Below, in pieces: positions 28,013 through 37,086 of a stretch of 64,000 nt of DNA; the stretch's first letter is position 1; the number at the start of each line of letters is the position of its first letter. The translations under genes were made by a program, and so were the position numbers. Location of the stretch: assembly GCA_020639095.1 (NCBI GenBank), contig JACKHH010000014.1, positions 15,270 to 79,269 of the forward strand, read 5' to 3'. Under the pieces are notes generated by a model that worked only from the letters and a program-made list of their open reading frames with translations, searched no databases and was not told where the DNA came from. This DNA comes from Phycisphaerales bacterium. Its GTDB lineage: Bacteria; Planctomycetota; Phycisphaerae; UBA1845.

Positions 28013-29404
28013 ATGACCGCTGACGCGCGACAGGAACACCTGCGCAAGACCATCGCCGCATTGCCGAAATCGCCCGGTGTCTACCTGATGAAGGACCCGG
28101 CTGGTACCGTTCTGTACATTGGGAAAGCCAAGGATCTGCGTTCGCGGGTGAGCAGCTACTTCCAACCCGGAGCCGATCTGCTCAACACCCGCGGACCCGA
28201 AATCGCGCGCATGGTTACGCTGGTCGCGAACATCGACCACCTCGAATGCGAGACCGAAGTCGACGCGTTGCTCAAAGAAGCTCGCCTGATCAAAGACATT
28301 CAGCCGCCCCACAACGCCGCGCTCAAGGATGACAAGACGTTTCCGTACCTGGAGATCACCACGGGCGACGACTTCCCGGGCGTCTTCGTTACGCGCACGC
28401 CGCGGCACAAGGGGAGCAAGCTATACGGCCCCTTCGCATCGGCTGGCGGGGTGCGCGACGCGGTCAATGCCCTGCAAAAGGTGTTCAAGTTTCGCACGTG
28501 CGAGCTTGAGATTCTGGACGGCGACGAGTCGCGGCGGTTCTTTCGCCCGTGCCTGCTACACGCGATCAACCAGTGTACCGCGCCCTGCGCCGACCTGATC
28601 AGCAAGGAGGCGTATCGCAAGGACATCGACCGGCTTAAGGGGTTCCTCAAGTCGAAACGTTCGACGCTCATCCGCAGCATGCAAAAGGAGATGGAGCAGG
28701 CAGCCGCGGACTTGCGCTACGAAGAGGCCGCCACGATTCGCGATCGCATCAAAGCCATCGAGTCGCTCTCGCTTTCCGGCGACGTCGAGGAGGATCGTCA
28801 GGTCGAGGTGTTCTACGTCGACCCGACGAAGGGGCTCGACAAACTCGCGGACGTGCTCGACCTGGAGGACCGGCCCAGGAGCATCGAAGGCATCGACATC
28901 GCCAACTTGCAGGGCACGGAATCGGTCGGCTCGCTCGTGTGCTTCATCGACGGGCGGGCGTTCAAGCCGGGCTACAAACGCTTCCAGATCAAAACGGTGA
29001 CCGGGCAGGATGACTACGCGATGATCCGCGAGGTCATTCGCCGGCGTTATCGTCATGCCGCGACGGGCGACGAACTCTATCCCGACATCATCCTGATCGA
29101 CGGCGGACTCGGGCAGCTGCACTCCGCCCTTGAAGCCTTCAACGAAATGGACGTACGCCCGCCGATGGTGATCTCGCTGGCGAAGAAAGAGGAACTCGTC
29201 TACGTGCAGGCGCGGACCGCGCCGATCAAGATGGCACGCAACAACGACGCGCTCAGGCTGCTCCAGCAGGTGCGCGACGAAGCCCACCGCTTCGCGCAGC
29301 ACTACCACCACATCCTGCGCCGCAAACGCACCTTTGAGGAGGATGTCCGCGACGGCAGGCGTCCGCCGAACCCTCGCGGACCCGCCGTCGAAGGCACGAA
29401 TTAA
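28013..29404 (+). CDS. uvrC: UvrC excinuclease subunit, short form
   Basis: Dual-incision nuclease of nucleotide excision repair. Of 463 residues, the GIY-YIG nuclease is at 20-95 (GVYLMKD ... LYIGKAKDLRSRV). A Cys cluster C-x16-C-x7-C-x3-C near 163-192 matches the Fe-S cluster of UvrC. A UVR motif lies near 225-255. An RNase H-like 3' nuclease domain (IEGIDIANLQG ... DIILIDGGLGQL) follows. The protein stops after HRFAQHYHHILRRKRTF, so the usual C-terminal (HhH)2 DNA-binding domain of about 60-70 residues is absent. A TATACAAT box ends nine bases before the ATG. Confidence 0.93.
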   Translation: MTADARQEHLRKTIAALPKSPGVYLMKDPAGTVLYIGKAKDLRSRVSSYFQPGADLLNTRGPEIARMVTLVANIDHLECETEVDALLKEARLIKDIQPPHNAALKDDKTFPYLEITTGDDFPGVFVTRTPRHKGSKLYGPFASAGGVRDAVNALQKVFKFRTCELEILDGDESRRFFRPCLLHAINQCTAPCADLISKEAYRKDIDRLKGFLKSKRSTLIRSMQKEMEQAAADLRYEEAATIRDRIKAIESLSLSGDVEEDRQVEVFYVDPTKGLDKLADVLDLEDRPRSIEGIDIANLQGTESVGSLVCFIDGRAFKPGYKRFQIKTVTGQDDYAMIREVIRRRYRHAATGDELYPDIILIDGGLGQLHSALEAFNEMDVRPPMVISLAKKEELVYVQARTAPIKMARNNDALRLLQQVRDEAHRFAQHYHHILRRKRTFEEDVRDGRRPPNPRGPAVEGTN

Positions 29405-29651
29405 CAGATCGCAGGTATTAAGTCCGCAAGCATCACGTTGCTGGGGCAGGGAATTCCGCAACGGGATGAATTGGGGCTCCTACCCGATACCGTTTCCCGT
29501 GCGAATTAACGAGGATAACCTTGACCAGCGGAGTGTGCGCCAACCATACCTCCAATATCGGCCTGACAACCCCCGGCGCGCACCGCTGGTTTTTTGCGCG
29601 CGCAGCGCGACCGCACCCCATATTTGGCAGCGATCGCTCTAACGGTTTGGC

Positions 29652-30089
29652 TTAGCTGGCGACGGCTTCCGCGCGTGCCGGTGCGGACTTGCACGCCTGA
29701 TGGAACGTGTCCACGAAGCGATCGAGCGCGGCGCGGAACTGCTGACGCACCCATTCCGGGTTCACGTCGGCGAGCGACGCACGCGCGGTGGTCGACTCGA
29801 CCGGCTTGTTGCCGGGCACGATGATTTCGGTGTGGGCTTCGACGCGCTCCAAGCCGTACATGCGGAACGCGAGCAGCAGGTACCCGTTCTCCGTCAAGCC
29901 GAATTTGTAGACGCGCGTGCCGGCATCACAGTCCGGCGACGACACGGTAAATCCGTGCGCCGTCGTGAACTGATCGAACTCGTGGAACGACGGTCCGATC
30001 CAGTCGTGAGCGATCTGTTCGAAACGCTCGCGCCAGTGCTTCTTGACCGGTTCGAGTTTGCCGAGAAACGTCTGCTGCCACTTGTCCAT
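29652..30089 (-). CDS. Conserved hypothetical protein
   Basis: A 145-residue cytoplasmic protein of unknown function. It is mixed alpha/beta with no signal or membrane segment. An N-terminal helical region (MDKWQQTFLGKLEPVKKHWRERF) leads to a beta core containing GTRVYKFGLTENGYLLLAFRMYGLE, and helices with WVRQQFRAALDRFV follow. The ATG at 30089 is preferred over 30104 because GAGGAG sits eight bases before it. I do not recognise the family. Confidence 0.7.
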   Translation of the reverse strand: MDKWQQTFLGKLEPVKKHWRERFEQIAHDWIGPSFHEFDQFTTAHGFTVSSPDCDAGTRVYKFGLTENGYLLLAFRMYGLERVEAHTEIIVPGNKPVESTTARASLADVNPEWVRQQFRAALDRFVDTFHQACKSAPARAEAVAS

Positions 30090-30210
30090 GACGGTGCTCC
30101 TCATACGAAGACCGGGTACGGGGCCTCTCTGACGATCAGTTTGCGCGGTGCTGGATGCTTAAAGCGTACAATACGATTCGCGGAGCGATCGTCCGAGAAC
30201 GGGAGGCGTA

Positions 30211-30266
30211 GGGCTTGGGGCTTGGGGCTTGAGGCCTAAGGCCTAAGGCTTGAGGCTTGAGGCTTG
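30211..30266. repeat. 7-bp minisatellite, 8 copies (RGGCYTR)
   Basis: Eight contiguous heptamers: three GGGCTTG, two AGGCCTA and three AGGCTTG. The unit is not a multiple of three codons and lies in a 335-base gap without genes. Variation between copies suggests slippage expansion. Confidence 0.9.
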
Positions 30267-30333
30267 GAGTTTACGGGACGCAGCGTTGAGCCAGGGTTTC
30301 ACCGGTGATTGGACCATTGCATACATTAATTTT

Positions 30334-30351
30334 CCACGACTGAAGTCGTGG
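30334..30351. repeat. CCACGACT/AGTCGTGG palindrome
   Basis: A perfect 8-bp inverted repeat with a 2-base centre lies between the two heptamer arrays of the 30105-30439 gap. Confidence 0.7.
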
Positions 30352-30359
30352 ACCACCCC

Positions 30360-30436
30360 GATCACCCATCACCCATCAGCCGTCACTCGTCATTCGTCAT
30401 TCGTCACTCGTCATTCGTCATTCGTCATTCGTAGTT
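30360..30436. repeat. 7-bp minisatellite, 11 copies (CGTCATT type)
   Basis: Eleven contiguous heptamers grade from GATCACC/CATCACC through CGTCACT to CGTCATT, ending CGTAGTT. The array overlaps the end of the small gene at 30440 by no bases but abuts its stop. It has the same 7-bp period as the array at 30211. Confidence 0.9.
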
Positions 30437-30439
30437 CAC

Positions 30440-30775
30440 TCAGTACTGCGCATCCGGCGTCATGCGATGGACGCGTTCCAGCACCACGCGGACCATCTTG
30501 TCGTCGGACGGGTCGTGGTGGATGTTGTACGCTCGCCAGTAGTCCGCGGCATACTTGTTGATGTGCGATTGCAGATCGCGGAAATCACAACGCAGCGTGT
30601 GGTATTCGTAACGCACCGCGTCGTTCGGCAGCGGTTCGGTGGCTGGCTCCACCCGCTCGACCATCAGGTTCATGCCGCTCACGGTCTTGGCGGCTGCGTC
30701 TTCATTGGCTGCTTCCACGAGCAGTTCGATATCGTCAGCCGTTTCTTTGTGCGCGCCTGTGACGTGGTACTTCAT
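30440..30775 (-). CDS. Small conserved hypothetical protein (DUF4177-like)
   Basis: A 111-residue soluble protein. The N-terminal half (MKYHVTGAHKETADDIELLVEA) looks like a beta-alpha unit. The C-terminal half, YEYHTLRCDFRDLQSHINKYAADYWRAYNI, has the Y-Y-hh ... L...IN.Y...YW pattern of DUF4177-type small proteins. Function is unknown. An extended -10 promoter-like TGCTATAAT lies about 95 bases upstream. It is divergent from the gene at 30965. The stop directly abuts the heptamer array. Confidence 0.65.
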   Translation of the reverse strand: MKYHVTGAHKETADDIELLVEAANEDAAAKTVSGMNLMVERVEPATEPLPNDAVRYEYHTLRCDFRDLQSHINKYAADYWRAYNIHHDPSDDKMVRVVLERVHRMTPDAQY

Positions 30776-30868
30776 GGCCTGAGTCTCCGTAGGGCCCCGA
30801 GCGGTAGCCGCTGGTCATGTCCCGGGATCATCATCGCCCGCAACGATGGCGTCCACCGGATTCTTTAA

Positions 30869-30877
30869 ATTATAGCA
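30869..30877 (-). promoter_or_regulatory. Extended -10 promoter candidate
   Basis: TGCTATAAT on the minus strand fits the extended -10 consensus TGnTATAAT. It would give a leader of about 85 bases for the gene at 30440-30775. No good -35 hexamer is seen. Confidence 0.4.
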
Positions 30878-30964
30878 GCCAGTAGATAAACAAACGTTTA
30901 GTATGTGGGGGATTTACCGACGACGCGTATATCAGTATTGGCGGCGACTACCTCGAGACCTCGC

Positions 30965-32428
30965 ATGCGACGGTTATTCAACTGGCTGATTTGTATCGGC
31001 GCCCTTGTCGCCCTCATCTGGATCGGGCGCGGCGCATACCTCCGCCTGACCACGCCGGCAATTACCGCGGAGCAAGCCTACGAACGCTACGGACCACTAC
31101 CGCCGCGCAGTCTGGAAAATGACGCAACCATGGCACTGATCACGGCTTTGGATGAGTTGCCCGCCCCTCCCGCGTTTTCAGAAACGCCACCCGCGGGGAT
31201 GGTCTGGACAGGGTATGGCGCAAACGACAATGCCGTCGACATCACTGAAGTGACAACGGGCGAATGGACCCCGGCAGATCGGCCTTACCTTCGTGCATGC
31301 ATTGGTTATCTTACGTCAGCGCAAGTCGAAGCCGTGGCGAATGAGATTCATACGCTGCGCGGCAGGCCTTTCCGCCGGCAGAATTTCATGGTGTCCGGGC
31401 TTCCCGGTACGGAGGGGGTCGAATACAGAGCGCTGCGCAACCTCGCCATGATACTTGTTGCCAGAGCGCTCGTGTTATTCAATGAAACGCACGACGCGCA
31501 CGCTGCATTGGATGCAATTCGCACCACGCTCTGGTTGACCAGCGTGGCCGACTCGGGGTATCTCGCCGATCTGTATGTCGCCCTGGCCATCGAGCGTCTT
31601 GCGCTGGAGGAATTGACCTTCCTCATACGTGACGACGCGTTCCCCGACGATTTGCGCGCAGAAGTCGCCGCGATGGTTGAGGAATTGGCCGACCTGCAAG
31701 ACCTCTTCAAGACCGGAATAAACGGCGACCGCGTCTACATTAAGTGTTGCACCGCGACGCACTACGCCGACACGGGTGACGAGCATGGCTGGCTGATGCT
31801 ATCGGTCGCCAACGCCAGCGATCCGAGCCCGCGAAGCCGCTGCTGGGACTTACTCACGGTATTTCACAATGATCTTGCCGCGCTTCAAGGCAAGTACGAT
31901 ACGCTCTACGATGCCGTACTGCAGGCTGGCGCGTTGCCATTTCCCCAAGCCGCGGAGCGTATGAAGCAATTGGCCGACGGCGCGTGCAGTTTCACCCCAA
32001 TGGACGACGAGTTGCGCCCAAACTCCGGGGCAGCCCGCGACCTCATTCGTTACTCTGGACGAGTGATCCGAATGGTCGTCCGCGCGCAAGCGCAGCGCAA
32101 CGCCGTACTTGCGATTGCAGCACTCGAATCCTGGCGCGGCGATCACGAAAACTACCCGGCGACGCTTGAAGAGCTGACACCGAAGTACACTGCGGAGGTT
32201 CCAATCGATCCGTTCTGCACGCACCCCCTCCATTATGCCCGCGACGGCAACGCCTATCGCCTATGGTCCTGTGCAGCCGACCGTGTTGACAACGAAGGCA
32301 AGGCACGCGTGAGATCATGGATGCAAACTGACACGGAATACGATTTTCCCTACGTCGTCGCGCGGCCAGATGCGCAGCATGAAGTCATTGCCATCCCTGC
32401 GCCGTCACCATCGGCGAGCGCGCCATGA
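30965..32428 (+). CDS. Membrane-anchored hypothetical protein
   Basis: A 487-residue protein with one N-terminal transmembrane helix (residues 4-22, LFNWLICIGALVALIWIG) and a large helical extracytoplasmic domain. Features resembling planctomycetal proteins of this layout are PPRSLENDATMALI near 42-56 and SWRGDHENYPATLEELTPKY near residue 390. The latter segment occurs at the C-terminus of many prepilin-like or general-secretion-linked proteins of this phylum. Function is unknown. The downstream zinc-ribbon protein gene starts inside its stop codon (ATGA overlap), so the two are translated together. The start at 30965 gives the helix; an open frame begins 60 bases earlier. Confidence 0.72.
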   Translation: MRRLFNWLICIGALVALIWIGRGAYLRLTTPAITAEQAYERYGPLPPRSLENDATMALITALDELPAPPAFSETPPAGMVWTGYGANDNAVDITEVTTGEWTPADRPYLRACIGYLTSAQVEAVANEIHTLRGRPFRRQNFMVSGLPGTEGVEYRALRNLAMILVARALVLFNETHDAHAALDAIRTTLWLTSVADSGYLADLYVALAIERLALEELTFLIRDDAFPDDLRAEVAAMVEELADLQDLFKTGINGDRVYIKCCTATHYADTGDEHGWLMLSVANASDPSPRSRCWDLLTVFHNDLAALQGKYDTLYDAVLQAGALPFPQAAERMKQLADGACSFTPMDDELRPNSGAARDLIRYSGRVIRMVVRAQAQRNAVLAIAALESWRGDHENYPATLEELTPKYTAEVPIDPFCTHPLHYARDGNAYRLWSCAADRVDNEGKARVRSWMQTDTEYDFPYVVARPDAQHEVIAIPAPSPSASAP

Positions 32429-33894
32429 TTGAACCCGCCGCAGACATCGTTCCTGAACACTGGACGTTGACCGGCGAGGAAAGTCCGGCGGATAGCGCAC
32501 CACTGCGATGGTGGCGGATACCTTTTCTGCTGGCTGGCGTGATCTTCGCACCGACGCGGCTCGGCCCGCGCGTTGCGCGCACGACATGGCGGCAAACCAT
32601 TGCGGCTCATCTGCTCACCGCAATGCTCGTCACCGTCGGCATGTGTTCATGGGTGATCGTGCAGAATCAGAGTGGGCATCTGCGCTCGTGGCTGGGTGCC
32701 GCGAACACGAACGAACCGAACATTGAAAATGTTGTTGGCGTCGAAATGCACCTGACGATAAGCGAACGTTTGCGTCTGCCGATCGTTTCGCTGATCAACG
32801 ATCTGTACATCGGCATGCGCGACCATCGCGACATCGAATTCTGGTTGCTGGGACTGGTCGTTTTGCACGTCGCATGTTGGCTCGGCGCACTGATCATTCT
32901 GCCCGCGGTCGCGCGCTATGTTCGCCGGCGCCGGTATCTTCGCTGCGTAAAGCTCGGCATTTGGGCCAGCGTCTGCGCCGTACCGATCTCCTTCGCAGTG
33001 GCGGTTGCCATTCTCGTCGTCGATACTTGGCTGGCGGAGTATCAATCGGACCTGGATGACATCCTTCCCGTAATTGTCGGGATCGTGCTTCAAACGTGGT
33101 GGTGCATACTGATCATCAAACTGGGCATGCGTCCAGCCACCCCAGAAGAAGCATTGGAAGGTAGCCGCGCGGCAATCTTTTGTTATGGCTGCGGGTATCA
33201 CCTCATTGGCCTGCCGCTCGGAGGTAACTGCCCCGAGTGCGGTCGGGAGATTGCCACATCGATGCCGTCCACGCGCCGATTGCCCCCCTGGGCACAAGCC
33301 CGTGGGATCGCTCGCCTACGCGCATGGCGCAATACCGCAATGGATGCCGCGACGCGAATGGAGTTCTATCGCGGACTTGCGGTCGATCGTAGCGCGGAGC
33401 GCGCCATGAGCTTCGCCGCAGTGAACGCGCTCATCGCAGGCCTTGTATGTGGTACGACATCCGTCTTCGTACCCGCGATTCGCGATCGTTATTCCGAATC
33501 GTTCGCGGAACTCGCGAGCGCTGCGGTCCTGCTGACCTTGGTTGTTGCTGTCGCGCTTGTCTGGTGCATGCTTGGGCTGCTGCTGGTGATGCGGTTCAGT
33601 TGTCGTCGATCACCCAGCGCGACGCTGATCGCCGCATGCTACAGCAGCGCGTGGCTACCACCGGCTGCCTGCGTCACGATGTTCGCGATACATGTGCCGG
33701 GCATCGGTCTTGGGTGGATAAGCAGCCAGATTGAACACAGCATGGTGCTCTTCACGATAAAATCACTTCACGCGCAGGTAACGCTACTACACTTGTTTGT
33801 CTTCGCATGGGTGGTCGTCATCGTGCTGCCCGTCGCGTTGGGAATCCGACAGACCGTTCGCGCAATCCGCGAGATGCGGTTCGTGGGAATCTGA
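32425..33894 (+). CDS. Polytopic membrane protein with internal zinc ribbon
   Basis: A 489-residue protein of unknown function. About three helices precede residue 245. A zinc ribbon follows (C253-x2-C256-G-Y-H-L ... C269-P-E-C272-G), then about four more helices between 330 and 485. The ribbon has the same CxxCGYxL...CPECG pattern as the 2313 protein. Four-base ATGA overlap with the upstream gene implies a functional pair. A possible role is membrane assembly or sensing; this is inference from topology only. Confidence 0.72.
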   Translation: MIEPAADIVPEHWTLTGEESPADSAPLRWWRIPFLLAGVIFAPTRLGPRVARTTWRQTIAAHLLTAMLVTVGMCSWVIVQNQSGHLRSWLGAANTNEPNIENVVGVEMHLTISERLRLPIVSLINDLYIGMRDHRDIEFWLLGLVVLHVACWLGALIILPAVARYVRRRRYLRCVKLGIWASVCAVPISFAVAVAILVVDTWLAEYQSDLDDILPVIVGIVLQTWWCILIIKLGMRPATPEEALEGSRAAIFCYGCGYHLIGLPLGGNCPECGREIATSMPSTRRLPPWAQARGIARLRAWRNTAMDAATRMEFYRGLAVDRSAERAMSFAAVNALIAGLVCGTTSVFVPAIRDRYSESFAELASAAVLLTLVVAVALVWCMLGLLLVMRFSCRRSPSATLIAACYSSAWLPPAACVTMFAIHVPGIGLGWISSQIEHSMVLFTIKSLHAQVTLLHLFVFAWVVVIVLPVALGIRQTVRAIREMRFVGI

Positions 33895-34036
33895 TTGCGC
33901 ATCGGTACCGCCCTACCAGCATCCTGAACGAGACATCCTAAGCTGTTTGCACGCCGCGCGCCGATATATGAGTGAAGCAGCATGGGGCGCGGTGTCCCGC
34001 CGGGCAAAATCAACTTGATCACCACTGAGACGTTTT

Positions 34037-35110
34037 ATGCACCCGGATATCAGCGTCATCGTGCCCTCTCGCGGGCGGATTGCACAGCTTGGCACCTTGC
34101 TCGATTGCCTTGCGCGGCAGGAGTTGCCGGGCGGAGTGACGTTTGAAGTGGTCGTCGGGCTCGATGGTCACAGTCAGGCCGACGCCGACCAACTGCCCGC
34201 GCGGTTCCCCTTTCCCGTGACGTATCTGCCGCTTGCGCCGGTGGGCATCTCCGCCGCCAAGAACGCAGCCGTGGCTGCTGCTCGCGGAGACGTGCTGCTC
34301 TTCGTCAACGACGACATCGAACCGGAACCCGGATTCATCGCGGCACATGCGGCTGCCCAGGCTGCGGGGCACGCGGTCGTGCTCGGCGCGTCTCCGTTTG
34401 TGCGCTGGAATGATCAGACCGTATTCGACGAGGTTGTGGCGCGAACGCGGATGATCTTCTTCTACGGCGAATTGCAGAATCGCGCGGAATACGGATTTCG
34501 CTATGCGTGGAATCTCAATCTCGCGGTGCGGCGCGAACGGCTCAGCAAGCTGAGCGGCCCGTTCAGCGACGGACTCAGGCCGGTGTTTTATGACGACGTC
34601 GAGTTCGCGCACCGGGTCGTCGGCGACGAAACCGCCGTGTACTACTGCGCGGATGCCTACGCCCCCCACCGTCACCGCTACACGTTTCGCGACTACTTTG
34701 AACGCGAGGCGCTGCTTGGCGTGATGTCGACGGCGCTTGCGGAAGTGAACCCGGCGTGCCATCGCGCGATCTTCGGCGCATCACCAGCCGACCTGCTCGC
34801 AGCCGCCCGAACGGGACTTGCCGTCGACGTGCCCGACCAGCGACGCGCGCTCGCCACATTCTCGCAGGCAACCAGTGAATACTGGCACTGGGCGCTGCCG
34901 CCGGAATACAGCGACACGCTCTACGCCCTGCATTTGCCGCTCAAACGGCGGGCATTTCGCAGTGGACTGGTATCAGCCGCGAACAACCCGAAACATCCTT
35001 GGACTCAGCGCATCGCCATGGCACACGACGCACTGCGCAACGACCCCGTCTTCACAACGCACGCACACTGGTCCGCACAATCGACGCGATCAACCGTCGG
35101 CGCTGCGTGA
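34037..35110 (+). CDS. Glycosyltransferase family 2
   Basis: A 357-residue cytoplasmic transferase with the GT-A fold. The N-terminal SVIVPSRGR with the nucleotide-sugar strand is followed by VVVGLDG and the metal-binding DxD-type motif VNDDIEP near residue 92. An acceptor-side region contains AWNLNLAVRRERLSKLSGPFSDGL and the ED-equivalent YDDVEFAHR. The C-terminal 100 residues are helical. The donor and acceptor cannot be told. It opens a surface-glycan neighbourhood. It converges with nadD, three bases apart. Confidence 0.85.
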   Translation: MHPDISVIVPSRGRIAQLGTLLDCLARQELPGGVTFEVVVGLDGHSQADADQLPARFPFPVTYLPLAPVGISAAKNAAVAAARGDVLLFVNDDIEPEPGFIAAHAAAQAAGHAVVLGASPFVRWNDQTVFDEVVARTRMIFFYGELQNRAEYGFRYAWNLNLAVRRERLSKLSGPFSDGLRPVFYDDVEFAHRVVGDETAVYYCADAYAPHRHRYTFRDYFEREALLGVMSTALAEVNPACHRAIFGASPADLLAAARTGLAVDVPDQRRALATFSQATSEYWHWALPPEYSDTLYALHLPLKRRAFRSGLVSAANNPKHPWTQRIAMAHDALRNDPVFTTHAHWSAQSTRSTVGAA

Positions 35111-35113
35111 CGC

Positions 35114-35740
35114 TCAGTTCGCGCGCACGTGCGACGTATAGAGCCCGTGCGCCGCGATATAGCGTTCAACGTTTTCCGGAACGAGATAGCGAATGGACTG
35201 CCCTGCCGCGACGCGTTTGCGGACCATCGTCGCGGAGATGTCGATGCGTGGGGTTTGCACGACGTCGCCGCGCACGCGCTCAGCCTTGTCCGCCGATAGG
35301 ATCGCACCCAGTTCCGTCAGCGCGCCCACCTCGTACCCGGGGCGAACGGCTGTCACCACGCGGCAGTGAGCCAGAATTTCGGCGGGCTTATACCAGGTGT
35401 GCAACTCGAGCAGCGCATCGGCGCCGATGATCCAGAACAGCTCGGTTTCGTCGCCGAATTGCTCGTGGAAATGGGCCACGGTGTGAGCGGTGTAGCTCGG
35501 CCCGTCGCACGTCAGGTCATGGTCGCTGAACTCGAAAAGCGGATCGCCCGCGATTGCGGCTTGCACCATCGCTGCGCGATGCGACCCATCCGCCAAGCCG
35601 ACATTTGGCTTGTGCGGCGGCAGGCGACTGGGCAGGAGGATGACGCGATCGGCGTGGACGTGCTCCGCCACCGCCCGGGCAATGATGAGGTGCCCGTGGT
35701 GGATGGGATCGAAGCTGCCGCCGAAGAGTGCCACACGCAT
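35114..35740 (-). CDS. nadD: Nicotinate-nucleotide adenylyltransferase
   Basis: Transfers AMP from ATP to nicotinate mononucleotide in NAD synthesis. The 208-residue product begins MRVALFGGSFDPIHHGHL, the nucleotidyltransferase motif with the HxGH histidines. It ends with ISATMVRKRVAAGQSIRYLVP, the ISSTxxR signature. Length and both motifs are typical. It lies between glycosyltransferase genes on the opposite strand and has no obvious link to them. Confidence 0.94.
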   Translation of the reverse strand: MRVALFGGSFDPIHHGHLIIARAVAEHVHADRVILLPSRLPPHKPNVGLADGSHRAAMVQAAIAGDPLFEFSDHDLTCDGPSYTAHTVAHFHEQFGDETELFWIIGADALLELHTWYKPAEILAHCRVVTAVRPGYEVGALTELGAILSADKAERVRGDVVQTPRIDISATMVRKRVAAGQSIRYLVPENVERYIAAHGLYTSHVRAN

Positions 35741-35862
35741 CCCGCGATCGTACAGGCCGATATGCCCTCCTGCAACGCTGGCAACGTCACATCTCGCTGA
35801 CCCGTCAAGGCGATTCGGGGCACGTGCCGATAGCTAGAAGATACCGGCCGAGATCATTATCC

Positions 35863-37086
35863 ATGTGTACGACGACCGACAATCCGCCCATCAGCATCGT
35901 CATCGCGACGCACAACCGCCGCGACGTGACGCTTGCGACGTTGCACCGCCTGTTCTGCCTCGGCGCGGAGACGCGCAACGCGGAGATCATCGTGGTGGAC
36001 AACGCCTCGTCAGACGGAACGGCTGGTGCGATTGCCGAGCGGTTTCCCGTGCAGTGCGTCGCGCTCGATCGCAACCTCGGCGCGTGCGCGAAGGCACGCG
36101 GCGTGACAATCGCCCGTGGTGAGATTGTGGTTTTTCTAGATGACGATTCGTTCCCACGTCCCGGCAGCTTGACGCGCATGCTTGCGCACTTCGCCGCCGA
36201 CGAGACGCTGGGAGCAGCCAGCTTCATGACGCACCTCGCCGACGGCAAACGCGAGTGCTGCGCGTTTCACAACGTGTTCATCGGGTGCGGTGTGGGCATT
36301 CGCCGCGATGCACTCACGCAGGTCGGCGGGTTGGACGAATCGCTGTTCATGGCCGCCGAGGAATACGACCTGAGCTTCCGGCTGATCAACGCTGGTTGGC
36401 GCGTGCAAACGTTCGAAGATTTGCACGTGGACCATCTCAAGTCGCCGGTCGCACGCGCGAGCAGCCGGTTGGTCTACTACGACACGCGGAACAACCTGTG
36501 GCTCACCGCGCGCTATCTGCCCGACGGATTGGCGACGATCTATCGCGGTGACTGGGCGCAGCGCTACCGGTGGATCGCCATGCAGGCGGGCCATCGTTCG
36601 GCGTATTGGCGCGGGTACCTGGCTGCGAGCATGCACTACGGCAAGCAGCGGCGAGACTACGCTTCCCATCGCCTTTCGCCTGATGCGGTCGAAGCCATCT
36701 TTCATCTCGACTACGTAGAGCGCCGCATGCGACTGCTGCGCGATGCCGGTGTGCAAAGCGTTCTGCTGGCTGATCTGGGGAAGAATATCTACGCGTTTGT
36801 TCGCGCAGCCCGGCGCGTTGGCGTCGAGGTTGCGGCCATTGTCGATGATCGTTTTGCCGCACCGGGTAGAACGTATCGTGAATTGCCCGTGCTAACGCGA
36901 AATGACGGCTTGCAGTTGCCGGCGGATGCCATCGTCGTGGCGAACACATCGCCCGAACAGGCGCGACGGACGGAGCAGTCACTCCGCGAATCGACTGCCC
37001 TACCGATTCACCGGTGGTTCGACTACGTGCTGCCGAGCGCGGACGCGCAACCCGCCAAGTCCGAACTGGTCGCGACGTGCGTCTGA
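35863..37086 (+). CDS. Glycosyltransferase family 2 with C-terminal Rossmann-like domain
   Basis: A 407-residue protein. Residues 7-230 are a GT-A transferase of the rhamnosyltransferase-like group: SIVIATHNRRDVT, VVDNASSDGT, the DDD motif FLDDDSFP, and the acceptor region GGLDESLFMAAEEYDLSFR. A helical linker with WRGYLAA follows. Residues 298-380 look like a PglD-type N-terminal Rossmann segment (VLLADLGKNIYAFVRAARR, VDDRF, LPADAIVVANTSP). The fusion is unusual. The ATG at 35863 is favoured by homology-like start MCTTTDNPPISIVI; the open frame extends upstream. Its end overlaps the convergent membrane gene by 87 bases. Confidence 0.83.
   Translation: MCTTTDNPPISIVIATHNRRDVTLATLHRLFCLGAETRNAEIIVVDNASSDGTAGAIAERFPVQCVALDRNLGACAKARGVTIARGEIVVFLDDDSFPRPGSLTRMLAHFAADETLGAASFMTHLADGKRECCAFHNVFIGCGVGIRRDALTQVGGLDESLFMAAEEYDLSFRLINAGWRVQTFEDLHVDHLKSPVARASSRLVYYDTRNNLWLTARYLPDGLATIYRGDWAQRYRWIAMQAGHRSAYWRGYLAASMHYGKQRRDYASHRLSPDAVEAIFHLDYVERRMRLLRDAGVQSVLLADLGKNIYAFVRAARRVGVEVAAIVDDRFAAPGRTYRELPVLTRNDGLQLPADAIVVANTSPEQARRTEQSLRESTALPIHRWFDYVLPSADAQPAKSELVATCV

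Noticed and set aside
30334..30436. CRISPR array
   Set aside because: The repeats are 7-bp contiguous heptamers without spacers; not a CRISPR.
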